Source: Bacteroidota bacterium (GTDB lineage: Bacteria > Bacteroidota > Bacteroidia > AKYH767-A > 2013-40CM-41-45). Taken from it: 64,000 nucleotides of DNA. Shown here piece by piece: positions 54,732 through 63,464 of the stretch (position 1 is the stretch's first letter; the number at the start of each line of letters is the position of its first letter). The position numbers and the translations under genes were made by a program. The stretch is from the NCBI GenBank assembly GCA_016720655.1, contig JADKKE010000002.1, positions 186,001 through 250,000 on the forward strand. Reading direction: 5' to 3'. The notes under the pieces were generated by a model. It saw only the letters and a list, made by a program, of their open reading frames with translations. It was not told the DNA's origin and made no database searches.

Positions 54732-54818
54732 ATCCTGCATAATTGAAATGCTCAAGGAAAGAGCCAGATTGTCAATTATTCCCGGCTGATATTTAGATCC
54801 CCAAAATTTCCCTGTGGC

Positions 54819-54848
54819 TTTGTCCATTTAAATAATTTTCTATTTTTG
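54819..54848 (+). promoter_or_regulatory. Consensus Bacteroidota promoter before the PUR-type gene
   Basis: TTTG at 54819-54822 and TATTTTTG at 54841-54848 have an 18-base spacer, an exact TTTG-N18-TAnnTTTG match. The ATG follows 32 bases later at 54881. Confidence 0.7.
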
Positions 54849-54880
54849 TTGCGGATCAATAAACAAATCAGATCAATTTT

Positions 54881-55228
54881 ATGTCAGAGCACAACAGCCA
54901 ACGCGAAGAAGTATTTTCTAAATCGGTCAGAGCAGGAAAGCGCACGTATTTTTTCGACGTTAAAAGTACCAAGGCAAATGATTTCTACCTGACCATCACA
55001 GAGAGCAAGAAACGAATCGGAGACGATGGAAACCCCTTTTTTGAAAAACATAAAATATTCCTTTACCGGGAAGATTTTCAAAAATTTGTCGATGGATTAA
55101 ATGAAGCCATCAATCATGTTGGCACTTTGAAAGTTGAAGCTCCCGATCATTCTTCCGGTAGCAACCAGGGACAAAGTGACTCTGCTTCCCCCTTCAGCGA
55201 CGTAAATTTTGATGACCTGGGTAAATAA
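54881..55228 (+). CDS. DUF3276 / PUR-family nucleic-acid-binding protein
   Basis: A 115-residue protein of the bacterial PUR-alpha-like group. The single PUR repeat reads EEVFSKSVRAGKRTYFFDVKSTKANDFYLTITESKKR, then FFEKHKIFLYREDFQKFVDGLNEAINHV, followed by an acidic, Ser-rich tail (about 85-115). Members bind single-stranded DNA or RNA. It has its own promoter and terminator and is not in an operon. Function in the cell unknown. Confidence 0.87.
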   Translation: MSEHNSQREEVFSKSVRAGKRTYFFDVKSTKANDFYLTITESKKRIGDDGNPFFEKHKIFLYREDFQKFVDGLNEAINHVGTLKVEAPDHSSGSNQGQSDSASPFSDVNFDDLGK

Positions 55229-55246
55229 GAATTCGAATATAAATTC

Positions 55247-55280
55247 AAGCCCTCTTTCTTTGAAAGGGGGCTTTTGTTTT
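55247..55280 (+). terminator. Rho-independent terminator after the PUR-type gene
   Basis: AAGCCCTCTTTC at 55247-55258 and GAAAGGGGGCTT at 55262-55273 form a 12-bp stem with one T-G pair and a three-base loop, then TTGTTTT. It lies 18 bases past the stop. Confidence 0.85.
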
Positions 55281-55299
55281 CATATAGAAATTCAACAAA

Positions 55300-56366
55300 A
55301 TGGCTTCAACTGTTCCAGCCCATTATGTCGATCCAGATTCCGGGACAACCCTTGATGCATCTCTTTCGTTTGATGAATCTTCTGATGATCTCATCATTGA
55401 ATTACCATCCGATACACGACTGCATTGGCATTTGAAAGGTGTTAAGATTTTTCAGTCGGGTACTGCGACGAGTATTTATAAAAAAGGTAATCCGGCAATT
55501 AACCTGACCTTTCAAGACTTTGAATTCAATAAATTTTTAAAAGCAAGACAACGAAAAAAGGCTATGTAGGCTTCACTGCCTGGCTGAATTCTGCCGGTAC
55601 GTTTGTTTACATGCTCATCTTCACCGGTTTTTTTGGACTGGTTCTCCTGGGTTATTTTTTTATTCTTCCCTGGGTTGCTGAACGTGCTGTCGATCTGCTC
55701 CCTTCCTCCTTTGATGATCGAATCGGAAAAATTATTTTTGATGCCGGTGTTTCTCAAGAAGAAAGTGACTCTGCACAAACCGATCGGATCCGGGAGTTTG
55801 CTTCTAAGATAGATTTCAAAAGCAGCCGTACATTGAAGTTTTTTGTGATCCATTCTAAAGAAGAAAATGCCTTTGCCTTACCCGATGGAAACATTGTGAT
55901 TTTTTCAGGAATGTTGAAAATAATTCATTCCGAAAATGAACTGGCTGCGCTTATGTGTCACGAGGCTGCGCATGTGAAGAAACGGCATTCAATGAAACTA
56001 CTTGCAAAAAACCTGGCAGCTTATCTTCTTATTTCCGTGGTTGCAGGAGATGTTCAGGGTGTGATGGCTACACTGGCAAAAAATGCAAATACTCTGGGTA
56101 CACTTACTTTTTCCAGAGAATTTGAAGAGCAAGCTGATCTCGAAGGGTTAGACATACTCAGACACAATCAGATTTCAGCTATCGGAATGACTGACTTATT
56201 GCATTCTCTCATGGAACACGATTCGAAAAACTTGCCTGGTTTTTTAAGCACACATCCGGTGACCGAAAAACGAATCCAATATGTTGATGAAGCAATTGCT
56301 AAAAATCCATTTTCTGGCATCGAACAGAAGGAACTTAAAAGCATTTTTTCTGACATTCATCGTTAA
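55300..56366 (+). CDS. M48-family metalloprotease with N-terminal domain, frameshifted
   Basis: Membrane-anchored zinc protease. The N-terminal part (about 90 residues, a DUF7092-like cytoplasmic domain) runs KFLKARQRKK and then the frame is lost. Adding one A to the A6 run at 55554-55559 gives KKGYVGFTAWLNSAGTFVY, a membrane span (about 105-125), and the peptidase domain. The zinc site is HEAAH (about 221-225) with the third ligand Glu in FSREFEEQADLEGLDIL. Family endings LSTHPVTEKRIQYVDEAI are present. Corrected length is 355 residues. The break falls on the slippery sequence A-AAA-AAG. Confidence 0.88.
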
Positions 56367-56623
56367 GGCAACCTACCCAAGTGTTCTTAGGATTTAAGTT
56401 GGCAATGATTGTTAATTGATTATCAAATAATTAACATATGTACGTGATAATTTAGATTTTTAATTCTGTGGCGAATATATCGCCTTCATTTGATCGTCCA
56501 GGATTCCAAAGTCCAGACAAAAAAGTTTTTAATGAACATTTATTTGTTACAACTTTTCCAGTCTTAGCGATGAGTATATGCTTCATGTTGGTAACTTTAG
56601 AAAGTTTATCCTCCCTAAAACCT

Positions 56624-56631
56624 TATTTTTG
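56624..56631 (+). promoter_or_regulatory. -7 promoter element before the metal-dependent hydrolase gene
   Basis: TATTTTTG matches TAnnTTTG, 17 bases before the ATG at 56649. No -33 box at N18. The rest of the 280-base gap after the M48 gene holds no open frame or clear hairpin. Confidence 0.4.
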
Positions 56632-56648
56632 CATTCCTTAAATTACCT

Positions 56649-57329
56649 ATGCAAATAACCTATTTCGGTCACTCCTGCTTTTTGGTTGATATAAATGGCA
56701 AAAAACTACTTTTTGATCCGTTTATTCATGAAAACCCTTTAGCAAAAGATATTGACACCAAATCTATTCAAGCTGATTATATCCTGGTTTCTCATGGGCA
56801 TTTTGATCATACTGCTGATTTGGTAGAATTGGCTAAGCAGACCCAGGCAACAGTAATCTCATCCTGGGAAATACACGTCTGGTTACAAGGAAAAGGAGTT
56901 ACCAATACTCATCCCATGAATATTGGCGGCCATTGGATTTTTGATTTTGGAAAAGTAAAATGTGTGAGGGCGGAGCATTCCAGTAGTTTTCCGGATGGTA
57001 CATACGCCGGGAATCCCATGGGATTCCTGATCGAAACTACTGAAGGAAATTTCTATTATGCAGGCGATACAGCCTTGCATTACGACATGAAACTAATTGG
57101 TGATTTCAAAAGAATGAATTTTGCTTTCCTTCCGATTGGAAACAATTTCACAATGGGAATTGACAATGCTGTAATTGCTTCCGAATTCATCCGTTGTGAT
57201 ACAATCATTGGAATGCACTTTGATACATTTGAGTGGATAAAAATTGATCATAATGAATCGAAAAAGAAATTCGATCTCGCCGGAAAACAACTCTTGTTAA
57301 TGAAAGTTGGTGAGGTTTCCGAAATATAA
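56649..57329 (+). CDS. Metal-dependent hydrolase of the metallo-beta-lactamase fold (UPF0173-like)
   Basis: A 226-residue cytoplasmic protein. The metal motif HGHFDH (about 49-54) is followed by HSSSFPDG, a YYAGDTALHYDM block with the bridging Asp, and GMHFDTFEWIKID near the C-terminus. These define the UPF0173/YtkL-type hydrolases, for which no substrate is firmly known. It lies before the parAB cluster on the same strand. Confidence 0.88.
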   Translation: MQITYFGHSCFLVDINGKKLLFDPFIHENPLAKDIDTKSIQADYILVSHGHFDHTADLVELAKQTQATVISSWEIHVWLQGKGVTNTHPMNIGGHWIFDFGKVKCVRAEHSSSFPDGTYAGNPMGFLIETTEGNFYYAGDTALHYDMKLIGDFKRMNFAFLPIGNNFTMGIDNAVIASEFIRCDTIIGMHFDTFEWIKIDHNESKKKFDLAGKQLLLMKVGEVSEI

Positions 57330-57406
57330 TTAATGGAATGCCGTTGGTTTTTAAAATGAGAATCATCGGAAGAAGGAAGAATTAAATACTAAACAAGATT
57401 GAATTT

Positions 57407-58222
57407 ATGGGAAAAATCATAGCCATTGCAAATCAAAAAGGTGGGGTAGGTAAAACTACTACAGCAATGAATCTTGCTGCCAGCCTGGCTGTACTCGAAT
57501 ATAAAACCCTGCTCATTGACAGCGATCCACAAGCAAATGCTACATCCGGTGTCGGTTACGATCCCCGGACAATCAAAATGAGCATTTACGAATGTATCAT
57601 CAACGAAGCCGACCCGAACGATATCATCATGAAAACAGAAACACCAAATATGTTTCTGTTGCCTTCACACATTGATCTTGTCGGAGCAGAAATTGAAATG
57701 ATCAATCTCCCGAACCGGGAACGTAAGATGAAAGACGTGCTTGATAAATTAGCAGGCCAATATGATTTCATCATCGTTGATTGTTCTCCTTCTCTGGGAC
57801 TTGTTACGATCAATGCACTCACGGCAGCCAATTCCGTGATCATTCCGGTGCAGTGCGAATATTTTGCATTGGAAGGTCTTGGAAAGTTACTGAATACAAT
57901 AAAAATTGTTCAAAGTCGCCTGAACCCTGATCTCGAAATTGAAGGCATTTTGCTCACAATGTATGATTCCCGTTTGCGTTTGTCCAATCAGGTTGTTGAA
58001 GAAGTGAAAACCCATTTTCAACAAATGGTGTTTGATACAATCATTCAGCGGAATACAAAACTTGGCGAAGCTCCGAGCTTTGGTCAAACCATTATCATGC
58101 ATGATGCAAGCAGCAAAGGTTCTGTGAATTACCTTAATCTTGCCCGGGAAATTCTTCAAAAGAATAACCTTACGAAAATTAAAGAAGCGGATAAGAAAAT
58201 ACCTGTAACAGATGAGCACTAA
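57407..58222 (+). CDS. parA: Chromosome partitioning ATPase ParA
   Basis: Walker-type ATPase (deviant Walker A KGGVGKTTTAMN, about 11-22) that moves ParB-parS complexes to position the chromosome origin. Also visible are the DSDPQANATSG switch, FIIVDCSPSLGLVTINAL with the Walker B Asp, and the ParA family C-terminal PSFGQTIIMHDASSKGSVNYLNLA. Length is 271 residues. It overlaps parB by 11 bases. A parS site was not found in the window. Confidence 0.95.
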   Translation: MGKIIAIANQKGGVGKTTTAMNLAASLAVLEYKTLLIDSDPQANATSGVGYDPRTIKMSIYECIINEADPNDIIMKTETPNMFLLPSHIDLVGAEIEMINLPNRERKMKDVLDKLAGQYDFIIVDCSPSLGLVTINALTAANSVIIPVQCEYFALEGLGKLLNTIKIVQSRLNPDLEIEGILLTMYDSRLRLSNQVVEEVKTHFQQMVFDTIIQRNTKLGEAPSFGQTIIMHDASSKGSVNYLNLAREILQKNNLTKIKEADKKIPVTDEH

Positions 58223-59111
58223 GAAGAGCGCACTGGGCAAAGGCCTTAGTGCTTTGTTGGAGAACGCGGATACAGATGTGACCAGTAAAACGGGTGTTCC
58301 CGGCTCAGCAGGTGTCGTTGGTTCTGTTGCACAGATACAGCTTGACCAAATCGAAGCAAATCCATTTCAACCGCGTGTTGATTTTGATAAAGAAATGCTT
58401 CAGGAACTGGCCGACTCGATTCTTCAGCAGGGAATCATTCAACCAATAACAGTCCGTAAACTTGGTTATGATAAATACCAGATCATTTCCGGTGAAAGGC
58501 GTTTCAAGGCATCCAAACTGGCTGGTTTAACGACCATCCCTGCTTATATACGGGTTGCGAATGATCAGGGAATGCTGGAAATGGCACTCGTTGAAAATAT
58601 TCAACGACAAGACCTGAATGCACTTGAAGTCGCCATCAGTTATAAACGTTTGCTCGAAGAGTGTGCATTGACTCAGGAAGAACTGAGTACACGTGTTGGT
58701 AAAAACCGGAGTACTGTCACCAATTTTTTACGTTTGCTCCGTTTGCCTCCCCAAATTCAGGCATCCATTCGTGATGGAGGTTTGAGTATGGGCCATGCCC
58801 GTGCAATTCTGGGTGTGGAAAATATCGACAGGCAACTTGCTCTATACCATGAAATAATGGAAAAGCAATTGAGTGTTCGTGATGTTGAAAACCTTGCACG
58901 TGAGCGAGGCAACAAGTCTACCAATCGTAAAAAAGAAGAGCAGCAGAAAAATCAATTGTCTTTTGAATTTACTAAAATTCAAAACATACTTTCAAGTCAT
59001 TTTGGGACGAAAATTCAATTGCAAAGAGCACAGAATGGCAGCGGGAAAATTCAAATCCCTTTCCAAGATGACAGTGATCTGAACAGAATTCTGGAATTGC
59101 TCAATTATTAA
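58212..59111 (+). CDS. parB: ParB/Spo0J chromosome partitioning protein
   Basis: CTP-dependent DNA clamp that loads at parS. The N-terminal catalytic part has NPFQPRVDFD (about 55-64) and GERRFKASKLAGL, then a central HTH segment (ALTQEELSTRVGKNRSTVTNFLRLLRLP) and a C-terminal dimerisation end. The 299-residue length is normal. The start overlaps the end of parA, so the two are co-translated. DUF5683, dapB and lepB genes follow on the same strand. Confidence 0.95.
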   Translation: MSTKKSALGKGLSALLENADTDVTSKTGVPGSAGVVGSVAQIQLDQIEANPFQPRVDFDKEMLQELADSILQQGIIQPITVRKLGYDKYQIISGERRFKASKLAGLTTIPAYIRVANDQGMLEMALVENIQRQDLNALEVAISYKRLLEECALTQEELSTRVGKNRSTVTNFLRLLRLPPQIQASIRDGGLSMGHARAILGVENIDRQLALYHEIMEKQLSVRDVENLARERGNKSTNRKKEEQQKNQLSFEFTKIQNILSSHFGTKIQLQRAQNGSGKIQIPFQDDSDLNRILELLNY

Positions 59112-59221
59112 TTGCATACAGCCACCTTTCCTCAGCACAAAGCCCTCCTTCTGCGTTCAGGGAAAAATGCAATGTATTTCCACTCCTATGCAGCAATACA
59201 AATGACTTCAACAAAAGCGGA

Positions 59222-59779
59222 ATGCTCCCTGAGAAAAAGCATGCGCTTCCTTTTGTGGCTGCGCTTTTGTTGCTGATCATCCCCTATCATTCGAATGCAT
59301 CCGAACCGGATTCTGTGTCTCAACTCTCCAGAAAAAGAGCGAATAGAACAGCATTGGCTTCAGCTGTATTGCCCGGACTCGGACAAGGAATGAACAAAAA
59401 ATACTGGAAGATTCCGGTTCTTTATGCCGGCTTTGGATCATTGATTTACTTCATTAATTTCAATGACGGCTATTATCAGAAATTTAAAACCGCTTACCTC
59501 TACCGGAACGATACTGACCCGAATACAATCGATGATTACCCTCGCTATTCCAATGACGATTTGAAAGTAAGAAAAGATTATTATCGTCGGAACAGAGATC
59601 TCTGCTATATACTTACAGGTGTCGTGTACACGCTGAATGTGATTGACGCCTACGTTGATGCTCAGTTGATGGATTTTGATGTGAGCGATAACCTAAGTGT
59701 CCGTACGGGACCTTGTTTTGACTCTACACCTGCCGGTGAAACAATTGCAGGTTTAAAATTTACCTTTCAATTTAAATAG
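59222..59779 (+). CDS. DUF5683 domain-containing protein
   Basis: A 185-residue exported protein with a signal peptide (MLPEKKHALPF... to SNASE). The family block RANRTALASAVLPGLGQGMNKKYWKIPVLYAGFGSLIYFINFND is followed by two further hydrophobic segments (YILTGVVYTLNVIDAYVDAQL), as expected of a membrane protein. It is found between parB and dapB in many Bacteroidota; the function is unknown. The gene is 4 bases before dapB, so it is in the same operon. Confidence 0.88.
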   Translation: MLPEKKHALPFVAALLLLIIPYHSNASEPDSVSQLSRKRANRTALASAVLPGLGQGMNKKYWKIPVLYAGFGSLIYFINFNDGYYQKFKTAYLYRNDTDPNTIDDYPRYSNDDLKVRKDYYRRNRDLCYILTGVVYTLNVIDAYVDAQLMDFDVSDNLSVRTGPCFDSTPAGETIAGLKFTFQFK

Positions 59780-59783
59780 AATT

Positions 59784-60527
59784 ATGAAAATTGTTCTCAT
59801 AGGACATGGAAAAATGGGAAAGTCGATCGAGGCACTTGCTAAAAAAAAGGGTCATGAAATTTGTCTGATTGTAGATGAAAAAAATAGAGATTCAGTCAGC
59901 AATCAAGAATTATCTACCGGAGATGTGGCTATTGAATTTAGCCAACCGGGAGCCGCAGTCGATAACATCCTCCGTTGTTTCGATGCCGGTATTCCGGTTG
60001 TATCCGGTACGACAGGATGGAACGAGAGATTGGAAGAAGTGAAAGACATTTGCAGGAAAAACAATCATTCTTTTTTTTATTCCTCGAATTTTAGCATTGG
60101 AGTAAACGTTTTTTTTGAAGTGAATAAAAAATTGGCTGAATTGATGAATCACCTTGATCAGTACGACGAAGTTCTTATTCAGGAGAGTCATCACATTCAT
60201 AAATTAGATTCGCCGAGTGGAACAGCGATTACACTGGCAGAGCAACTAATTTCAGGGATAGACAGGTTGAAATTCTGGCGAAATTATAAAGGGGACGAAA
60301 ATATTGCAGGTGGCGATGATGCAGATGCAGAGCTTCCGATATTCTCCACTCGTGAGGACGAGGTACCCGGAACTCACATTGTCAAGTATTTTTCAGATGA
60401 CGATGAAATCGAAATCATCCACAAAGCCCAGAACCGACAAGGCTTTGCAATGGGTGCGATCCGTGCAGCTGAATGGCTATCGGGTAAAAAAGGAGTGTTT
60501 GGAATGCAGGATTTATTAAAATTCTGA
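59784..60527 (+). CDS. dapB: 4-hydroxy-tetrahydrodipicolinate reductase
   Basis: NAD(P)H-dependent step of lysine and diaminopimelate synthesis, so needed for peptidoglycan. Rossmann start VLIGHGKMGKSIEALA (about 4-19), VVSGTTGWN, the substrate and catalytic segments SSNFSIGVNVFFEVNK and ESHHIHKLDSPSGTAITLAE with the catalytic His/Lys, and the ending MGAIRAAEWL. At 247 residues it is close to the usual DapB (about 240-270). It is the middle gene of the parAB-lepB cluster. Confidence 0.95.
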   Translation: MKIVLIGHGKMGKSIEALAKKKGHEICLIVDEKNRDSVSNQELSTGDVAIEFSQPGAAVDNILRCFDAGIPVVSGTTGWNERLEEVKDICRKNNHSFFYSSNFSIGVNVFFEVNKKLAELMNHLDQYDEVLIQESHHIHKLDSPSGTAITLAEQLISGIDRLKFWRNYKGDENIAGGDDADAELPIFSTREDEVPGTHIVKYFSDDDEIEIIHKAQNRQGFAMGAIRAAEWLSGKKGVFGMQDLLKF

Positions 60528-60620
60528 TGTGGATAATTAACGACCTGTTAACCAATGTGGAAGCTTCTCTGAACTAAATTCGCCCCGAGGCTTCCACTGA
60601 CCCTTGTAAAGAAAAACCGT

Positions 60621-61777
60621 ATGTCAAAATTCAGAATAAACTGGGATCTTATAAAAGATATCTTATTTGGTATTTTTACTCTTGGTGTTTGGTTTCTTCT
60701 GAAACCAAAACCCGGTCAGCGGAAATCAGTTGTTCGGGAATGGGTGGATGCGATAATTTTCGCAGTAATTGCTGCGACTATCATTCGAACTTTTTTTATT
60801 GAAGCGTATACGATCCCAACTCCTTCCATGGAAAAGTCATTGCTCGTGGGTGATTTTCTTTTTGTAAGTAAAGTTAGCTATGGTGCAAGAATTCCAATGA
60901 CGCCATTGTCTTTTCCTTTTGCACACCATACACTACCCCTTGTTGGCGGTAAATCATATCTCGAATGGATTAAAATCGGATACCATCGTCTTCCTGGTTT
61001 TGGACATGTAAACAGAGGTGATTGTGTGGTGTTCAACTGGCCTGCGGAAAATTTAGGGCGACCTGTGGATAAAAAAGAAAATTATATCAAGAGATGTATT
61101 GGTTTACCGGGAGACAGCCTTCAATTGATAGACAGGGAAGTTTTTATCAACGGATCACAGATTCCATTACCTATAAATGCTCAAACTTCCTATCATGTAA
61201 TTACAGATGGACAAGCTTTCAGTGAACAATCCATTGAAAAACTTGGGATCCGTGAAGTGGAGGTGCTCTCCCCTACTGAATTCAACTTTTATCTCACCCG
61301 GAGTGCTGCAGATAAAATGAAGAACTTCGGCAATGTCAAAAAGATCGAACCGAACATGATGACCCGGAATATCTTTCAGGATTTCATCTTTCCGTTCAAT
61401 TCAAAATACGGCTGGAACGTGGATAATTTCGGTCCCGTTTGGATTCCAAAAAAGGAAGTTCACTGGCAATTGATACAAGCAATATTGATTCCTATCGAAA
61501 AGTGATTTCCGAATACGAAGGAAATAAGCTTGAAGAACGAAATGGTCAGATCTTTATCAATGGTTCTGTGGCGGGTTCATATACTTTCAAGATGAACTAT
61601 TATTTCATGATGGGTGACAATCGACACAATTCAGCAGATTCACGATTCTGGGGATTTGTACCGGAAGATCATATTGTTGGAAAGGCAGTTTTCATCTGGA
61701 TGAGTTGGGATGGTAATGCAAGTTTCCTTAACAAAATCCGTTGGAACAGATTATTCCATCTTATCCCAAATAATTAA
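60621..61777 (+). CDS. lepB: Signal peptidase I, frameshifted
   Basis: Membrane serine protease that removes signal peptides. N-terminal span(s) (about 12-27 and 42-60) precede the catalytic Ser69 (TIPTPSMEKSLLVGDFLFVSK) and the general-base Lys157 (NYIKRCIGLPGDS). The GDNRHNSADSRFWG box is encoded after a break. The frame is lost at 61448-61453 (A6); adding one A links PVWIPKKG-SSLAID and gives a 385-residue protein, a normal length for Bacteroidota LepB. The break falls on A-AAA-AAG, as in the M48 gene. LepB is normally essential, so an artefact or a correctable slip is likely. Confidence 0.9.
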
Positions 61778-61795
61778 TACTCGATATTTATTTGA

Positions 61796-61826
61796 AAAGA
61801 GCCGGGAACATACCCGGCTTTTTATT
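61796..61826. terminator. Terminator between convergent lepB and acyl-CoA reductase genes
   Basis: AGCCGGG at 61800-61806 and CCCGGCT at 61813-61819 form a perfect stem with a six-base loop, then TTTTTATTTT. It stops lepB transcripts at 19 bases after the stop; the A-rich 5' flank gives some function on the other strand as well. Confidence 0.85.
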
Positions 61827-62912
61827 TTACAAAGATGTCAGAAATTCAACAGTGTCCATTCCATCGGCATAATCATTCAAGCCAGGGAACTGAGTTTTTC
61901 CAAAATCAACACAAATTTTTGACAACAGGGAAACACTTCGGAGAGAGTCTTCCGGAGAAAGTGCAATGCATTGTATCTTTTCTTTGTTTACAATGAGCTT
62001 TTCTTCCAATTCATTTTTATTCGAATAAATTTCATAGTGAACAACTGCAATCGGTGAAGCAATGGATTGATCTGCTTTAATGATTAGAAATCCATTTTGA
62101 AGAAAAGGTATCTGCTTCAATAAAAACACAGTATTGTTATAATCGAAATTATTCATGTATTTGTTATGCATCATCACATCCTGATACGTGAGGATGGATT
62201 CAAAAAATTTGGAAAAATTATAATTCTCAGGAACATACATTTTAGAAATATTTCTGCAGCCCAAACCGAAGTAAAGGAAAATATCCAATCCCAAAGCCTG
62301 CAACTGCTCCCTCGATTCTGTTCCATCCAACACCGCAATTCCATTCCTGTTCTTACGAATGATGTGCGGAACCTTGCCAAAATAATGTTCGAAATAACGA
62401 GCTGAATTGTTATTTCCGGTTGCGATCACAGCCTCGAACCGGGTCAATTTATTGACGAATGATATGCGCTCAGCAAATTCAGGATTGAGCCGGATAAAAA
62501 GGTCTGAAACGTACGGAAGTAATATAGAATCATCGGATGCATTTTTACCGATGTAATTGTGTCCTGCAATGATAACACTCAGGAAATCATGAAATCCTAC
62601 CAAAGGGAGGTTTCCTGCATTTACAACACCAACATTATGAACAGATAAGGATTCTCCCAAGTGCTTTTCATACGGTTTAAGCCAAAGCTTTAGTTTGCGT
62701 TCTGAGAGATTCTCTGCCCATTGTCGAAAGGCAGACAAACAATTTTCACGGGTGAACCAGGGATTTTGCAAAACAGCATCATGCATCACCTTTTCAAAGT
62801 CCGAAGCTTGCGTATCTGGTTGTTTTACAATCTTTTCCGACTCATTCACAACATCCGTCAAGTACACACCTAATTTCGAAAAGGCACTAATTCTCTGATC
62901 TAAGTTTATCAT
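61827..62912 (-). CDS. Acyl-CoA reductase (LuxC-like)
   Basis: Reduces acyl-CoA to the aldehyde with NAD(P)H. The ATG at 62912 is used; the longer frame to 62954 lacks support. The 361 residues include VNAGNLPLVGFHDFLSVIIAGHNYIGKNASDDS (about 95-125), FEAVIATGNNNSARYFEHYFGKVP, FYFGLGCRNISKMYVPENY with the catalytic Cys, and YADGMDTVEFL at the end, all LuxC-family (PF05893) features. In this phylum it is commonly found opposite or beside a ferredoxin gene, as here (63044), with 131 bases between them. Confidence 0.87.
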   Translation of the reverse strand: MINLDQRISAFSKLGVYLTDVVNESEKIVKQPDTQASDFEKVMHDAVLQNPWFTRENCLSAFRQWAENLSERKLKLWLKPYEKHLGESLSVHNVGVVNAGNLPLVGFHDFLSVIIAGHNYIGKNASDDSILLPYVSDLFIRLNPEFAERISFVNKLTRFEAVIATGNNNSARYFEHYFGKVPHIIRKNRNGIAVLDGTESREQLQALGLDIFLYFGLGCRNISKMYVPENYNFSKFFESILTYQDVMMHNKYMNNFDYNNTVFLLKQIPFLQNGFLIIKADQSIASPIAVVHYEIYSNKNELEEKLIVNKEKIQCIALSPEDSLRSVSLLSKICVDFGKTQFPGLNDYADGMDTVEFLTSL

Positions 62913-62974
62913 ACTTCTACACTTGCTTGAATATATTGAATAGTTCAACACCAAGACAAATCATTTGATTCTGT

Positions 62975-63004
62975 TTTGATATCTACTTTTTCTGGTTAAT
63001 TTTG
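62975..63004 (+). promoter_or_regulatory. Consensus Bacteroidota promoter before the ferredoxin gene
   Basis: TTTG at 62975-62978 and TAATTTTG at 62997-63004 have an 18-base spacer, an exact match to TTTG-N18-TAnnTTTG, with the ATG 39 bases further on at 63044. Confidence 0.72.
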
Positions 63005-63043
63005 CTGCCATTAAAGAACCTCAAAAGTAGAAAGGAAATATTT

Positions 63044-63391
63044 ATGGCAATCAAGATTACTGACGAATGCATCAATTGTGGAGCCTGCGAACCCGAATGT
63101 CCGAATAATGCTATTTACGAAGGAGGCGCTGAATGGCGTTTCTCTGATGGCACTTCTGTCAAAGGTATGTTTAAAAAGATGGATGGATCTGAAATTGATT
63201 CAGATTCTGCTCAAGCCCCTCTTTCTATGGATGCCTATTATATTGTTACTGATAAGTGTACTGAATGTGTTGGATTTCACGATGAACCTCAATGTGCTTC
63301 TGTTTGTCCGGTAGATTGTTGTGTTGATGATCCTGATTTCCGGGAAAGCAAAGATGACCTGCTTGCCAAAAAAGGTCGATTGCATGTGTAA
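63044..63391 (+). CDS. 2[4Fe-4S] ferredoxin
   Basis: Small cytoplasmic electron carrier. The ATG at 63044 is used; an upstream in-frame ATG/TTG would add residues without homology. The N-terminal cluster is bound by CINCGACEPECP (Cys9, 12, 15, 19), the second by CTECVGFHDEPQCASVCP (Cys72, 75, 84, 88), with extra Cys92/Cys93. The insertion between Cys75 and Cys84 and the long middle loop are typical of Alvin/YfhL-type ferredoxins. Length is 115 residues. It is divergent from the acyl-CoA reductase gene and is followed by a terminator. Confidence 0.94.
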   Translation: MAIKITDECINCGACEPECPNNAIYEGGAEWRFSDGTSVKGMFKKMDGSEIDSDSAQAPLSMDAYYIVTDKCTECVGFHDEPQCASVCPVDCCVDDPDFRESKDDLLAKKGRLHV

Positions 63392-63420
63392 TTCCTAAAC
63401 AGACAGGATATAAAATATTC

Positions 63421-63456
63421 AAAACCGCAACTCGTTATAGTTTGCGGTTTTTTAAT
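63421..63456 (+). terminator. Rho-independent terminator after the ferredoxin gene
   Basis: AAAACCGCAA at 63421-63430 and TTGCGGTTTT at 63442-63451 form a 10-bp stem with an 11-base loop and a T run. A -7-like TAATTTTG (63453-63460) for the next gene lies against its T tail. Confidence 0.85.
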
Positions 63457-63464
63457 TTTGAGCT

